Shown here: piece by piece, positions 36,375-43,855 of the stretch
How positions within the stretch are numbered: position 1 is the first letter of the stretch
Layout of the letters: each line of letters opens with the position of its first letter
Source of the DNA: Candidatus Saccharibacteria bacterium RIFCSPHIGHO2_12_FULL_47_16b
GTDB lineage: Bacteria; Patescibacteriota; Saccharimonadia; Saccharimonadales; UBA10212
NCBI GenBank assembly: GCA_001790525.1
Contig: MGCU01000027.1
Location: 1 to 44,571 of the forward strand
Direction of reading: 5' to 3'
DNA length: 44,571 nucleotides
Made by a program: the position numbers and the translations under genes
Notes under the pieces: generated by a model
The model's input: only the letters and a program-made list of their open reading frames with translations
Told to the model about the DNA's origin: nothing
The model's database searches: none

Positions 36375-38153
36375 ATGTCAATTCTTTCGCCTGAAACACA
36401 AGTTAAGGTCGAAGAAACATTGGTTTCTGATGGCTTGCTGACCCAACCCGAGCTTGAGCAACTCAAAGATAAAGCCGCTCGGGCCAAGCAGCCGATCCTA
36501 GCCTATTTAATCGATTCTGGCCGGATAACTGATGAACAGCTGGCCAAAGCCTTGGCCGAGGTTAATAGCTTGCCTTATGTTAATCTCTCCAGCATCCATG
36601 TTAACGAAAAAACCTTGAGCCTACTGCCTAAAGATATCGGCCAGCAGTACATGGCTGTACCAATTGGCGAAATGCAAAATTATTTAGTCGTGGCCATGTT
36701 GGACGCCGACAATCTTCAGGCCGTAGATTTTTTGTCTTCTAAGATCGGCCGCCCCATCAAAGCCTATGCCGCTAGCGAATCGGGCATTCGACGGGTCTTA
36801 GAACAATACGGCAAACTCGGCTTGCAGCACGGCTTAACCTCGATGCTGGAAATTGAGCCGACCGGTGCTGCCAAGACCGAGAAGCCGACAAGCGCTGATA
36901 AGGTTCAAACTATCGTCCAGGATTCGCCCATCAGCCGGGCGCTCAATGCCATCATGGAATACGCTGTTAACAACAATGCCAGCGATGTCCACGTTGAATC
37001 GCTGGAACACGAGCTAAAAATCCGCTGCCGGGTAGACGGTGTCATGCGCGAAATCATGCGCCTGCCAAAAAACACCGAGGCGCCGCTAGTGTCGCGCATA
37101 AAAATCCTATCCAATTTAAAGATTGATGAGCACCGCATTCCCCAAGACGGCCAATTTACCATCAAAGTAGCCGGTAAAGAAATTGATTTGAGGATCGCCA
37201 TCAGCCCGGTAGTCTGGGGTGAACAGGTGGTGCTGCGCTTACTCGATAAATCCGATACCGCTCTTCAGCTTGATGAAATGGGCTATAACGGCCGGGCGCT
37301 TCGAATGGTTAAAAAAGCTCTGGCTCAACCACACGGCATGATTTTGACCTCCGGGCCGACCGGTTCTGGCAAAACTACCAGCATGTACGCCATGATTCAG
37401 ACCATCAAAAACGACACCATTAACATCGTCACGCTGGAAGACCCGGTCGAATACAAAATCGAAGGTGTTAACCAAATCCAGATAAATCCCGATATCGGCC
37501 TGACTTTTGCATCCGGCCTGCGTTCGGTCCTGCGCCAGGATCCGGATGTGGTGATGGTTGGCGAAATCAGAGACAAGGAAGCGGCCAATTTGGCCGTCCA
37601 GGCGGCCTTAACCGGACACTTAGTCTTTAGCACTTTGCATACCAACTCGGCCGCCGGCATTCTGCCGCGCTTACTCGATATGGCGATTGAGCCGTTCTTA
37701 ATTGCCTCAACCGTCAGAACTGTTATTGGCCAGCGCTTAGTACGTAAGGTAATCCCCGGCGACGCTTATCAGTCAAGTCCGGCCGAGACTTTAGCTATCA
37801 AAAATACCATCGGCACAATTTTGCCCAAATCCCCGGCCGAGGTAGCTAAGATTGGTGCTGATCTTGGCTATCAGAACTTGCCACTGGCAACGCAAAACGC
37901 TTATACTTTGGTTAAGCCCAAGCCAACGCCCGATAGCCCAACCGGCTACAAAGGGCGAATGGGGCTTTATGAGGTTTTTGAGGTAACCGAAGCCATGCAG
38001 GAAGTAATTGTCAAACGTCCGACTACCACTATGATTCATAAAGTTGCCCAATCCCAGGGTATGATTACCATGAAGCAGGACGGCTATCTTAAGGCGCTGG
38101 CCGGGCTAACAACCGTTATGGAAGTAAATCGGGTGGCTAGCGCCGACAGCTAA
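36375..38153 (+). CDS. pilB: Type IV pilus extension ATPase PilB
   Basis: The 592-residue protein has an N-terminal MshEN-type domain (GLLTQPELEQL, LPYVNLSSIHVNEKTLSLLP, VAMLDADNLQAVDFL) and the secretion ATPase core: Walker A GPTGSGKT near residue 330, Asp box TLEDPVEY, Walker B DPDVVMVGEIRD, and the His box STLHTNSAA. The tetracysteine zinc motif that most PilB/GspE proteins carry after 'GQRLVRK' is missing; the segment reads VIPGDAYQSSPAE. It powers pilus extension and is followed by pilT and pilC. The start is set by the GGAGG hairpin. Confidence 0.95.
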   Translation: MSILSPETQVKVEETLVSDGLLTQPELEQLKDKAARAKQPILAYLIDSGRITDEQLAKALAEVNSLPYVNLSSIHVNEKTLSLLPKDIGQQYMAVPIGEMQNYLVVAMLDADNLQAVDFLSSKIGRPIKAYAASESGIRRVLEQYGKLGLQHGLTSMLEIEPTGAAKTEKPTSADKVQTIVQDSPISRALNAIMEYAVNNNASDVHVESLEHELKIRCRVDGVMREIMRLPKNTEAPLVSRIKILSNLKIDEHRIPQDGQFTIKVAGKEIDLRIAISPVVWGEQVVLRLLDKSDTALQLDEMGYNGRALRMVKKALAQPHGMILTSGPTGSGKTTSMYAMIQTIKNDTINIVTLEDPVEYKIEGVNQIQINPDIGLTFASGLRSVLRQDPDVVMVGEIRDKEAANLAVQAALTGHLVFSTLHTNSAAGILPRLLDMAIEPFLIASTVRTVIGQRLVRKVIPGDAYQSSPAETLAIKNTIGTILPKSPAEVAKIGADLGYQNLPLATQNAYTLVKPKPTPDSPTGYKGRMGLYEVFEVTEAMQEVIVKRPTTTMIHKVAQSQGMITMKQDGYLKALAGLTTVMEVNRVASADS

Positions 38154-38159
38154 AAATGA

Positions 38160-38250
38160 TTCATTACATTCATCATCAGGGTCAAGGGTCAAGGGTCGAG
38201 GGGTTAGATTGTAGCGAACTACACCCTACACCCTATCCCCTAAACCCTAA
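38160..38250. repeat. Quasi-palindromic word array between pilB and pilT
   Basis: Left words GGGTCAAGGGTCAAGGGTCG, a central hairpin GTAG-CGAA-CTAC, and right words ACACCCTACACCCTATCCCC. It is the same word class as 23544-23618 and 11789-11822. Confidence 0.7.
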
Positions 38251-38270
38251 AGCGACCGAAGGGAGCGACT
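38251..38270 (+). promoter_or_regulatory. RBS cassette of pilT, 20-mer repeat
   Basis: Identical to 35947-35966. The SD AAGGGAG (38259-38265) precedes the GTG start at 38276 by 10 nt. Confidence 0.6.
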
Positions 38271-38275
38271 AGGGG

Positions 38276-39352
38276 GTGGCACAACAATCACAAAATATCA
38301 AAATCGAGCTCTTGCTCGAGGACGTAGTTAAGAAAAAGGCGTCCGATTTACATTTGCAGGTTGGGCTGCCGCCGATTTTGCGCATCGACGGAGTCTTATC
38401 GCCAGTTCCAGGCGCGCCAGTCTTAAACGAACAGCTGGTTGAAACGCTGGTTTTTTCACTTTTAGACGAAGACCAAAAGCAGATCTTGCTGCGTGATAAA
38501 GAATTTGATTTTAGCTTTGCCTTTGGTACTTTGGGCAGGTTTAGGGTCAATGCTTTTCATGAGCGCGGCAATATGGCAGCCGCCATGCGCTTGATTCCAA
38601 ACGAGATAAAGGCCGTCGAACAACTTGGCCTGCCAAAAGTGCTCAATAACTTTACTAACTATCCCCGCGGTCTAGTGCTGATAACCGGCCCAACCGGTTC
38701 TGGCAAATCAACCACTTTAGCGGCCATGATCGAAAAAATTAATAATGAACGAGCCACTCACATTATTACCGTCGAAGACCCGATTGAATACACTCATGAA
38801 TCTAAAAAATCGGTCATTGTCCAGCGCGAAGTTCATTATGACACCTACAGTTTTTCGGCCGCCTTACGCTCCTCACTTCGTCAGGACCCGGATGTGGTGC
38901 TAATTGGCGAGATGCGCGATTTAGAAACCATTGCTGCCGCCATAACCATAGCCGAAACCGGCCATTTGGTCTTTGCCACCCTGCATACCAACTCGGCCGC
39001 CCAAAGCATCGACCGGATGATAGATGTTTTTCCGCCCCATCAACAACCACAAGTTAGAGCCCAGCTTGGTAACATCCTGATGGCGATTTGCTCGCAGCGG
39101 CTGATTCCGGCCGTTGGCGGCGGCCGGGTAGTAGCCACCGAAATTTTAATTGCGACGCCAGCCGTTCGTAACATTATCCGCGAGGGCAAAACCTATCAGC
39201 TGGAAGCCGTTATTCAAACCGGCGCCGAGTACGGCATGCAGAGCATGGACCGGACACTGGTTCATCTGATTCATTCGGGTATTATCAGCTATGACGAAGC
39301 CCGCAACTATGCCGTTGACGTCGAAGAACTCGACCGGCTGATGAGGACCTAA
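38276..39352 (+). CDS. pilT: Type IV pilus retraction ATPase PilT
   Basis: The 358-residue product has the PilT start IKIELLLEDVVKKKASDLHLQVGLPP, Walker A GPTGSGKST near 139, VEDPIEYTH, Walker B DPDVVLIGEMRD, and HTNSAAQSIDRMIDVFPPHQQ. The retraction motif AVRNIIREGKTYQLEAVIQTG corresponds to the AIRNLIRE helix of true PilT, so retraction (twitching) is likely. GTG 38276 is used, with the repeated 20-mer RBS cassette before it. The stop codon is part of the palindrome AAAAATGCT/AGCATTTTT (39351-39369). Confidence 0.95.
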   Translation: MAQQSQNIKIELLLEDVVKKKASDLHLQVGLPPILRIDGVLSPVPGAPVLNEQLVETLVFSLLDEDQKQILLRDKEFDFSFAFGTLGRFRVNAFHERGNMAAAMRLIPNEIKAVEQLGLPKVLNNFTNYPRGLVLITGPTGSGKSTTLAAMIEKINNERATHIITVEDPIEYTHESKKSVIVQREVHYDTYSFSAALRSSLRQDPDVVLIGEMRDLETIAAAITIAETGHLVFATLHTNSAAQSIDRMIDVFPPHQQPQVRAQLGNILMAICSQRLIPAVGGGRVVATEILIATPAVRNIIREGKTYQLEAVIQTGAEYGMQSMDRTLVHLIHSGIISYDEARNYAVDVEELDRLMRT

Positions 39353-39437
39353 AAATGCTAAGCATTTTTACGAATTACGAATTACGAATTAAGAATTATG
39401 AGGCTGACATACTTCATACTTCATTATTCATACTTCT
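39351..39437. repeat. Stop palindrome and quasi-palindromic word array between pilT and pilC
   Basis: AAAAATGCT-A-AGCATTTTT overlaps the stop. Left words GAATTACGAATTAAGAATTA are then matched by right words CTTCATACTTCATTATTC. It ends in the SD hairpin of pilC. Confidence 0.7.
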
Positions 39438-39452
39438 GCAACCGGAGGTTGC
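39438..39452 (+). promoter_or_regulatory. Hairpin-embedded Shine-Dalgarno before pilC
   Basis: GCAACC (39438-39443) pairs with GGTTGC (39447-39452) around GGA. The SD GGAGG (39444-39448) is split between loop and stem, 7 nt before ATG 39456. Confidence 0.65.
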
Positions 39453-39455
39453 TTG

Positions 39456-40670
39456 ATGCAGAGCTTTACCTACACCGCCCGCAATCTAAGAACAGGCGAA
39501 AAAATAACTGCCGCTGTCGAGGCCGAAGACGAGGCCGCTGCCGCCCGCCTGCTAACCGAGCGTGGTCTGGCCCCTCTAGAAATTACCCCCAAAAAAGAAG
39601 AGGGTTTGCGGTCATTTTTCAATCGGATTCCAGCCAAACACATGGTGGTCTTTTCCCGCCAGCTATCGACTTTAGTTAATGCCGGTTTGCCGCTGGTGCA
39701 AAGCCTGGAGGCGGTTCGTAAACAAACCGCCAATAAACAGCTCAAACCAACTATTGCCAAAATTATTAATGATGTGGAGGCCGGTTCCAACTTGGCCGAG
39801 GCCATGGCCGCTCATCCCCGCGTTTTTAACGACGTTTATACCAGTTTGATTGCCGCCGGCGAGGCCTCTGGAACGTTAGACGTTTCCTTGGAACGACTGG
39901 CCAACCAGCAGGAAAAAGATTCAGAAATAGTTTCGCGCCTGCGCGGCGCCATGCTTTATCCAATGCTGGTCATTATTGTCTTAGTCGGCGTGGTGGTCTT
40001 TTTGATGACTTCTGTTTTACCACAAGTTGAAAGTCTATATGCCGGCTTGCCAAACGTTCAACTGCCAGTTGTGACTAAGTTTCTGCTGGCTATCACTCAT
40101 TTTCTGTTAAATTTCTGGTGGTTGATAATTTTGGTTTTTGGTGGCGGTATTTTCCTACTTGTACGTTGGGTCCGCACCCGTCCGGGACGGCTGGTGTACG
40201 ACCGGTTTAAAATGCGGGCGCCGGCCATCGGGCCGCTGTTTATGAAGCTTTACATGGCTCGGTTTTCGCGCGTGTCAGCTACCCTAGTAGCTAGCGGCGT
40301 GCCGCTTATTCAAGTCTTAAACACCTCTGCCAAATCAATTGGTAATCTTCACGTTGAGGCCGCCATTTTGCGCGCCGCCGAAGCCGTCAAAGGCGGCAAA
40401 ACCCTTAGCGAAAGCTTAACCGATGAGCGCTATTTTTTGGAACTGGTGCCCAACATGGTCCGCACCGGCGAACAATCCGGCTCACTCGATACAATGCTGG
40501 CTAAACTAGCCGACTATTATGAGAAAGAAGTTGATAATCAGATTAAAACCATTGCTACGGTAATTGAACCAGTGCTGATGATTACGGTCGGTATCATTGC
40601 TCTGATAATCGTGGCCGCCGTGCTGCTGCCAATTTATTCACTGGCCGGCAAGAACTTCATCAAACTATAA
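39456..40670 (+). CDS. pilC: Type IV pilus inner-membrane platform protein PilC
   Basis: The 404-residue product begins with the GspF/PilC N-terminal block FTYTARNLRTGEKITAAVEAEDEAAAARLL. Two T2SSF domains follow: FSRQLSTLVNAGLPLVQSLEAV and FSRVSATLVASGVPLIQVLNTSAKSIG, each with the downstream GE.SG motif (AAGEASGTLD, RTGEQSGSLD). Three membrane segments are seen, the last being MITVGIIALIIVAAVLLPIYSL. It is the rotor/platform that couples PilB and PilT to pilins. ATG 39456 was chosen, with the SD hairpin just upstream. Confidence 0.95.
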   Translation: MQSFTYTARNLRTGEKITAAVEAEDEAAAARLLTERGLAPLEITPKKEEGLRSFFNRIPAKHMVVFSRQLSTLVNAGLPLVQSLEAVRKQTANKQLKPTIAKIINDVEAGSNLAEAMAAHPRVFNDVYTSLIAAGEASGTLDVSLERLANQQEKDSEIVSRLRGAMLYPMLVIIVLVGVVVFLMTSVLPQVESLYAGLPNVQLPVVTKFLLAITHFLLNFWWLIILVFGGGIFLLVRWVRTRPGRLVYDRFKMRAPAIGPLFMKLYMARFSRVSATLVASGVPLIQVLNTSAKSIGNLHVEAAILRAAEAVKGGKTLSESLTDERYFLELVPNMVRTGEQSGSLDTMLAKLADYYEKEVDNQIKTIATVIEPVLMITVGIIALIIVAAVLLPIYSLAGKNFIKL

Positions 40671-40748
40671 TGATTGCAAGTTCAGAAAGATGTAATATCA
40701 TATAACCATAAGCATTCAGCAAATTTTTACGAGGGGGGCATACAAAAA

Positions 40749-41282
40749 GTGAAAAAACTACTTCCAAAAAAACTTCGCGGCTTTACCATTATCGAAATTT
40801 TGATTGTGCTGGCGATTGCCGGTTTGATCCTATCAATTGTTTTCATTGCCGTACCGCAACTGCAGCGTAACGCCCGTGATTCCAAACGCCAAAGTATTGC
40901 CAACCGTTTAAGTTCCGAACTCGGTCAATTCTCGGCCAACAACCAGGGCACTTACCCGTGGGTAGGTGTTACCGGCACTTTCACTAACTGCGCCACCGGC
41001 AACAATAACAATCAAAGCTGCTATGACTGGTTCAACCGCTATATTAACGGCAAGGTTAACATTCAAGACCCGACTTCTGGTAGCGACACTACTATCCTCT
41101 ACGCCAATACCGGCACTTTGCCGGCTTGGTCGCTCGGCAATGTCTGGATAACTGTCGGCGCGGTTTGCAACGGCGACCGGCCGCCACAAGGCGGCACCGG
41201 CGCTTCGGCCACTTCCAAACAGTACGCTTTGACGATTGCGCTGGAACGCTCTAACACCTACTACTGCGTCGACAACGGCTAA
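40749..41282 (+). CDS. Type IV pilin (probable major pilin)
   Basis: From GTG 40749 the product has an 11-residue basic leader (MKKLLPKKLRG), the prepilin peptidase site G|FTIIE with Glu5, and the hydrophobic helix EILIVLAIAGLILSIVFIAV. The 177-residue length and a globular part with two likely disulfide pairs (NCATGNNNNQSCYDW; AVCNG and YYCVDNG) suit a major pilin. A strong SD (GAGGGGGG) lies about 10 nt before the GTG. An in-frame TTG start 75 nt further upstream gives an unlikely leader. It follows pilC directly. Confidence 0.88.
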   Translation: MKKLLPKKLRGFTIIEILIVLAIAGLILSIVFIAVPQLQRNARDSKRQSIANRLSSELGQFSANNQGTYPWVGVTGTFTNCATGNNNNQSCYDWFNRYINGKVNIQDPTSGSDTTILYANTGTLPAWSLGNVWITVGAVCNGDRPPQGGTGASATSKQYALTIALERSNTYYCVDNG

Positions 41283-41396
41283 ATATAGCAATTAGAAAAT
41301 AGCAAGTAGCAATTAGTAACTGGAAAATAGGAAAAAGACCCTAGGACTATAGGTCGCTAGTTCCTATTTCCTAATTACTAGTTACTGGCAGGCGTG
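41283..41396. repeat. Quasi-palindromic word array between pilin and pilD
   Basis: Left words AATTAGTAACTGGAAAATAG and right words CCTATTTCCTAATTACTAGT are extended reverse complements. A central hairpin GACC...GGTC lies around 41337-41353. This is one of the clearest large palindromes of the class. Confidence 0.75.
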
Positions 41397-41404
41397 CTAG
41401 CATA

Positions 41405-42301
41405 ATGATAATGATTTTAACTCTTGTAGTTCTAGCCTGCCTGGGGCTTTGTTTGGGCAGTTTTGTCAATGCAGTTGTCTGGAGAACCAGACAGCAGTCA
41501 CTAGTCACTAGTCGCCAGTCATCAGTTAAAAAAACAAATTCGAGAAGACTAAGCACTGAAGACTCAAGACTAGCAACTAAAAATAACCAGCTATCCATTT
41601 TGAAGGGCAGAAGTGTATGCCCAAATTGCTTGCATGAGCTTGCGCCAAGAGACCTTATACCAGTTTTTAGCTGGTTATTTTTGCGGGGGCGCTGCCGCTA
41701 CTGCCATAAACCGATTTCCAAGCAATATCCAATCGTCGAACTAACGATGGCAGCCGTTTTTGTATCATCGTATATTTTATGGCCGCAAGATTTTAGCGGG
41801 GCCGGGCAGTGGCTTTTGTTTAGCACTTGGCTGGCTACCAGCGTTGGCTTGCTGGCACTGGCGGTCTACGACTGGCGCTGGCTGCTACTGCCAAACAAAG
41901 TGGTCTACCCAACTTTCCTCGTTGCGGCTGCCGGCCGGGCAATTTATATTGTTGGTTATGCGCCGGATAAACTGTCGGCTTTGCTTAATTGGGCTGGCGC
42001 CATCGCCGTAACCAGCGGTCTTTTTTACTTAATTTACAATCTGTCCGACAAATACATTGGCGGCGGCGATATTACGCTCGGTCTGGTCACCGGTACGATA
42101 TTAGCCACGCCGTTTAAAGCTGTTTTGATGATATTTTTTGCATCAATTCTGGGAACTTTATTTGCCTTGCCGGGTTTAATTAGTAAGAGCAGGGGATTTC
42201 AAAGCAAAATTCCTTACGGACCGTTTTTAATAGCCGCAACTTTTATCGTGCTCCTTTTTGGGCCGGCCATCACCGACTGGTACGAACAACTACTCACGTA
42301 G
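41405..42301 (+). CDS. pilD: Prepilin peptidase PilD (with in-frame insertion)
   Basis: PilD cleaves prepilin leaders and usually N-methylates the new N-terminus. It begins with a membrane helix and LGSFVNAVVWR (family GSFxNVxxxR). It has the cytoplasmic zinc tetracysteine CPNC...CRYC with LAPRDLIPVFSWLFLRGRCRYC, and the two catalytic aspartates: Asp156 in AVYDWRWLLLPN and Asp222 in GGGDITLG. Residues about 29-64 are an extra Ser/Thr/Arg-rich stretch placed between VVWR and the first CxxC. It is encoded by CACTAGTCACTAG-type words like those flanking the gene. ATG 41405 has no clear SD; ATG 41411 is possible. Confidence 0.92.
   Translation: MIMILTLVVLACLGLCLGSFVNAVVWRTRQQSLVTSRQSSVKKTNSRRLSTEDSRLATKNNQLSILKGRSVCPNCLHELAPRDLIPVFSWLFLRGRCRYCHKPISKQYPIVELTMAAVFVSSYILWPQDFSGAGQWLLFSTWLATSVGLLALAVYDWRWLLLPNKVVYPTFLVAAAGRAIYIVGYAPDKLSALLNWAGAIAVTSGLFYLIYNLSDKYIGGGDITLGLVTGTILATPFKAVLMIFFASILGTLFALPGLISKSRGFQSKIPYGPFLIAATFIVLLFGPAITDWYEQLLT
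41489..41596. repeat. Quasi-palindromic word array inserted in frame in pilD
   Basis: Left words CAGTCACTAGTCACTAGTCG and right words AAGACTAAGCACTGAAGACT are reverse-complement related. 108 nt, a multiple of three, with no stop in frame. Confidence 0.7.
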
Positions 42302-42363
42302 TTGTAGTCTCTAGTAACTAGTTGCTAGTATATCCTTAACTAGTGACTAACGACTAGTGACTA
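42302..42363. repeat. Word array, CTAGTAACTAGTTGC type
   Basis: TCTAGTAACTAGTTGCTAGT and ACTAGTGACTAACGACTAGT words are self-complementary through CTAG. It fills the gap after pilD. Confidence 0.65.
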
Positions 42364-42393
42364 GGGGTACAACTCCGGTCGGAGTTGTACCCC
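42364..42393 (+). terminator. Perfect 14-bp hairpin after pilD
   Basis: GGGGTACAACTCCG (42364-42377) and CGGAGTTGTACCCC (42380-42393) pair around GT. Only a short TTA follows, so termination is possible but not certain. It ends 18 nt before the next ATG, and a -10-like TATACT lies just after it. Confidence 0.5.
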
Positions 42394-42411
42394 TTATGCT
42401 ATACTTTAGCC

Positions 42412-43224
42412 ATGATTTCCAGGTGGGGCGGTTACACCGTGATAGAAGTGCTAATCGTACTGGCCATTTCAGGCGTCATTTTTGTCAGCGGGGTGGTGAT
42501 GTTTAGCGGTCAAAGCAACTCCACTGCCTTTGAGCAAAGTATGCAGGACGCTAACTCCGAGATAACCACTCGGTTGCGCGGGGTTGGCTCCAGCCAGTTC
42601 TTTAATAGCGAAGGATACATATGTGTGGTTAGCGGCAATCCAGCCAGAGCCATTCTTTCGCCAGGCACTGGTAGCAGTACCGGCAACCAAGATTGTCTGG
42701 TGGTTGGCACGGCTGTCGAAGCGCCGACGAGTGACAGCCGCCTGTATTTTTTTCAGGTTCTTGGTAACCGCCAGGTTTATAGCGCTGGCAACAATCCGGT
42801 CGGGCTAGCAACTAACTTAACCGAATCCAACCCGACGATTGCTTTTTCGGACGATGCCGATCTAACCTTTTCTTACAAATTAGCCAGTGACGTCAAAATA
42901 ATTTCTTCTAATGTCGAGGCCATTGATGGCTCGAGCTTAGCCAGCAGCCTGGTTGGTTTCTACATCGATTTCAATGGCGAAGCGCCAGTTGGCCAAAATG
43001 GGTCGCAGACCGCGCAGGCCAAAGCCTACAATTATCAAACGGCCGGCCATGACGCTAGCGCCGCTAACAGTTGCATTGAGGGAACTACTTGCCAACCACC
43101 GGCTGATGCCAAAGTTTGGAAAATCTGTTTTGAGAGCCCCTCCGGCAATCGCCGAGCCGAAATTGACATCGCCAACCAACCGGCCGGTGTCACCACTGAA
43201 CTTAAATTCATAAATTGCACATGA
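42412..43224 (+). CDS. Pseudopilin 1 (type IV pilin-like, N-methylation motif)
   Basis: From ATG 42412 the product has a short leader MISRWGG, cleavage G|YTVIE, and the helix VLIVLAISGVIFVSGVVMF. The mature part is about 260 residues, Ser/Gly/Asn-rich, with several cysteines near the end (SCIEGTTCQPP, KICFESPSG) likely to pair outside. Larger size suggests a minor pilin/tip component. A TATACT box ends 6 nt before the ATG, compatible with a leaderless message. It is the first of three consecutive pseudopilin genes. Confidence 0.82.
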   Translation: MISRWGGYTVIEVLIVLAISGVIFVSGVVMFSGQSNSTAFEQSMQDANSEITTRLRGVGSSQFFNSEGYICVVSGNPARAILSPGTGSSTGNQDCLVVGTAVEAPTSDSRLYFFQVLGNRQVYSAGNNPVGLATNLTESNPTIAFSDDADLTFSYKLASDVKIISSNVEAIDGSSLASSLVGFYIDFNGEAPVGQNGSQTAQAKAYNYQTAGHDASAANSCIEGTTCQPPADAKVWKICFESPSGNRRAEIDIANQPAGVTTELKFINCT

Positions 43225-43237
43225 GTAGTTTTATGGG

Positions 43238-43376
43238 AGATCCGACCTTGGAAAAAGCAACTCACATTACAAGGACCGTCCTTGTAAAAAGTCATGTAAA
43301 ACTTAGTAGTTTTTATAAAAAAACACCTTGCTTTTTACAAGGACGGTCCTTGATGGGTGGGTCCAAGGTCGGATCT
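43238..43376. repeat. Nested inverted-repeat element C with AT-rich core
   Basis: Outer arms AGATCCGACCTTGG (43238-43251) and CCAAGGTCGGATCT (43363-43376) are exact reverse complements. Inner arms (43268-43291 and 43331-43352) are themselves palindromes, CAAGGAC-C-GTCCTTG and CAAGGAC-G-GTCCTTG. The AT-rich core lies between. The right half includes the SD, ATG and first codons of the next pseudopilin. Confidence 0.75.
43338..43352 (+). promoter_or_regulatory. Hairpin-embedded Shine-Dalgarno before pseudopilin 2
   Basis: CAAGGAC (43338-43344) pairs with GTCCTTG (43346-43352), leaving one loop base. The SD AAGGA (43339-43343) is inside the 5' arm, and ATG 43353 follows directly. Confidence 0.55.
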
Positions 43377-43805
43377 CATCGGGGGAGTCGCGGCGATACC
43401 ATTATTGAAGTAATGCTTAGTATCGTTTTGATCGGCTCGGCGGTAGCTTTAGCCGTATCGATGTCTAACCATAACCTCAATATCGGCATTGGCACGACCC
43501 AGCGCAGCCAGGCCCTATCCATTACTCAAGGCCAAATCGAACGCATCCGCAATGCCTATATCAATAATGACCCGGTGCTTAATAGCTATAAATCCAACCA
43601 GCCTTATTGCATATTGGGCGATGGCAGTACGGCCGAGGTCGACGCCCAAGATTCAAAATGCGCCGGCCTAAATGGCAGTCAGTACACGGTGTCTGTGGTC
43701 TATAGTGACGCCACCAAAATATTCACTGCCACAACTACTTGGATCTCCAATGCCAGCGGCAGCGGTCAGGACGAACTAAAACTATCTTATAAACTACCGG
43801 GCTAA
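43353..43805 (+). CDS. Pseudopilin 2
   Basis: From ATG 43353 the 150-residue product has a basic 14-residue leader (MGGSKVGSHRGSRG), cleavage G|DTIIE and the helix VMLSIVLIGSAVALAVSM. Position 1 after cleavage is Asp, not Phe, unlike the neighbours. The globular part contains a likely disulfide (QPYCILGDG, DSKCAGLNG). Other in-frame starts up to 46 codons upstream run through inverted-repeat element C and were rejected. The right outer arm of that element codes for SKVGS of the leader. Confidence 0.78.
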   Translation: MGGSKVGSHRGSRGDTIIEVMLSIVLIGSAVALAVSMSNHNLNIGIGTTQRSQALSITQGQIERIRNAYINNDPVLNSYKSNQPYCILGDGSTAEVDAQDSKCAGLNGSQYTVSVVYSDATKIFTATTTWISNASGSGQDELKLSYKLPG

Positions 43806-43855
43806 GGGAAGAAGCATGAATTATGAAGTATGAATTAAGAAGCAAGAAGCAAGCC
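43806..43855. repeat. Word array, GAATTATGAAGTATGAATTA type, overlapping a start codon
   Basis: The words GCATGAATTATGAAGTATG and AATTAAGAAGCAAGAAGCAA span the stop-start gap and the first ten codons of pseudopilin 3. The same class occurs before pilC and inside the uracil-DNA glycosylase gene. Confidence 0.55.

Noticed and set aside
40674-40748. 25-codon upstream extension of the major pilin
   Set aside because: GTG 40749 has a strong SD and gives the normal short basic prepilin leader.
43215-43352. 46-codon upstream extension of pseudopilin 2
   Set aside because: It runs through element C. ATG 43353 gives a normal leader length.
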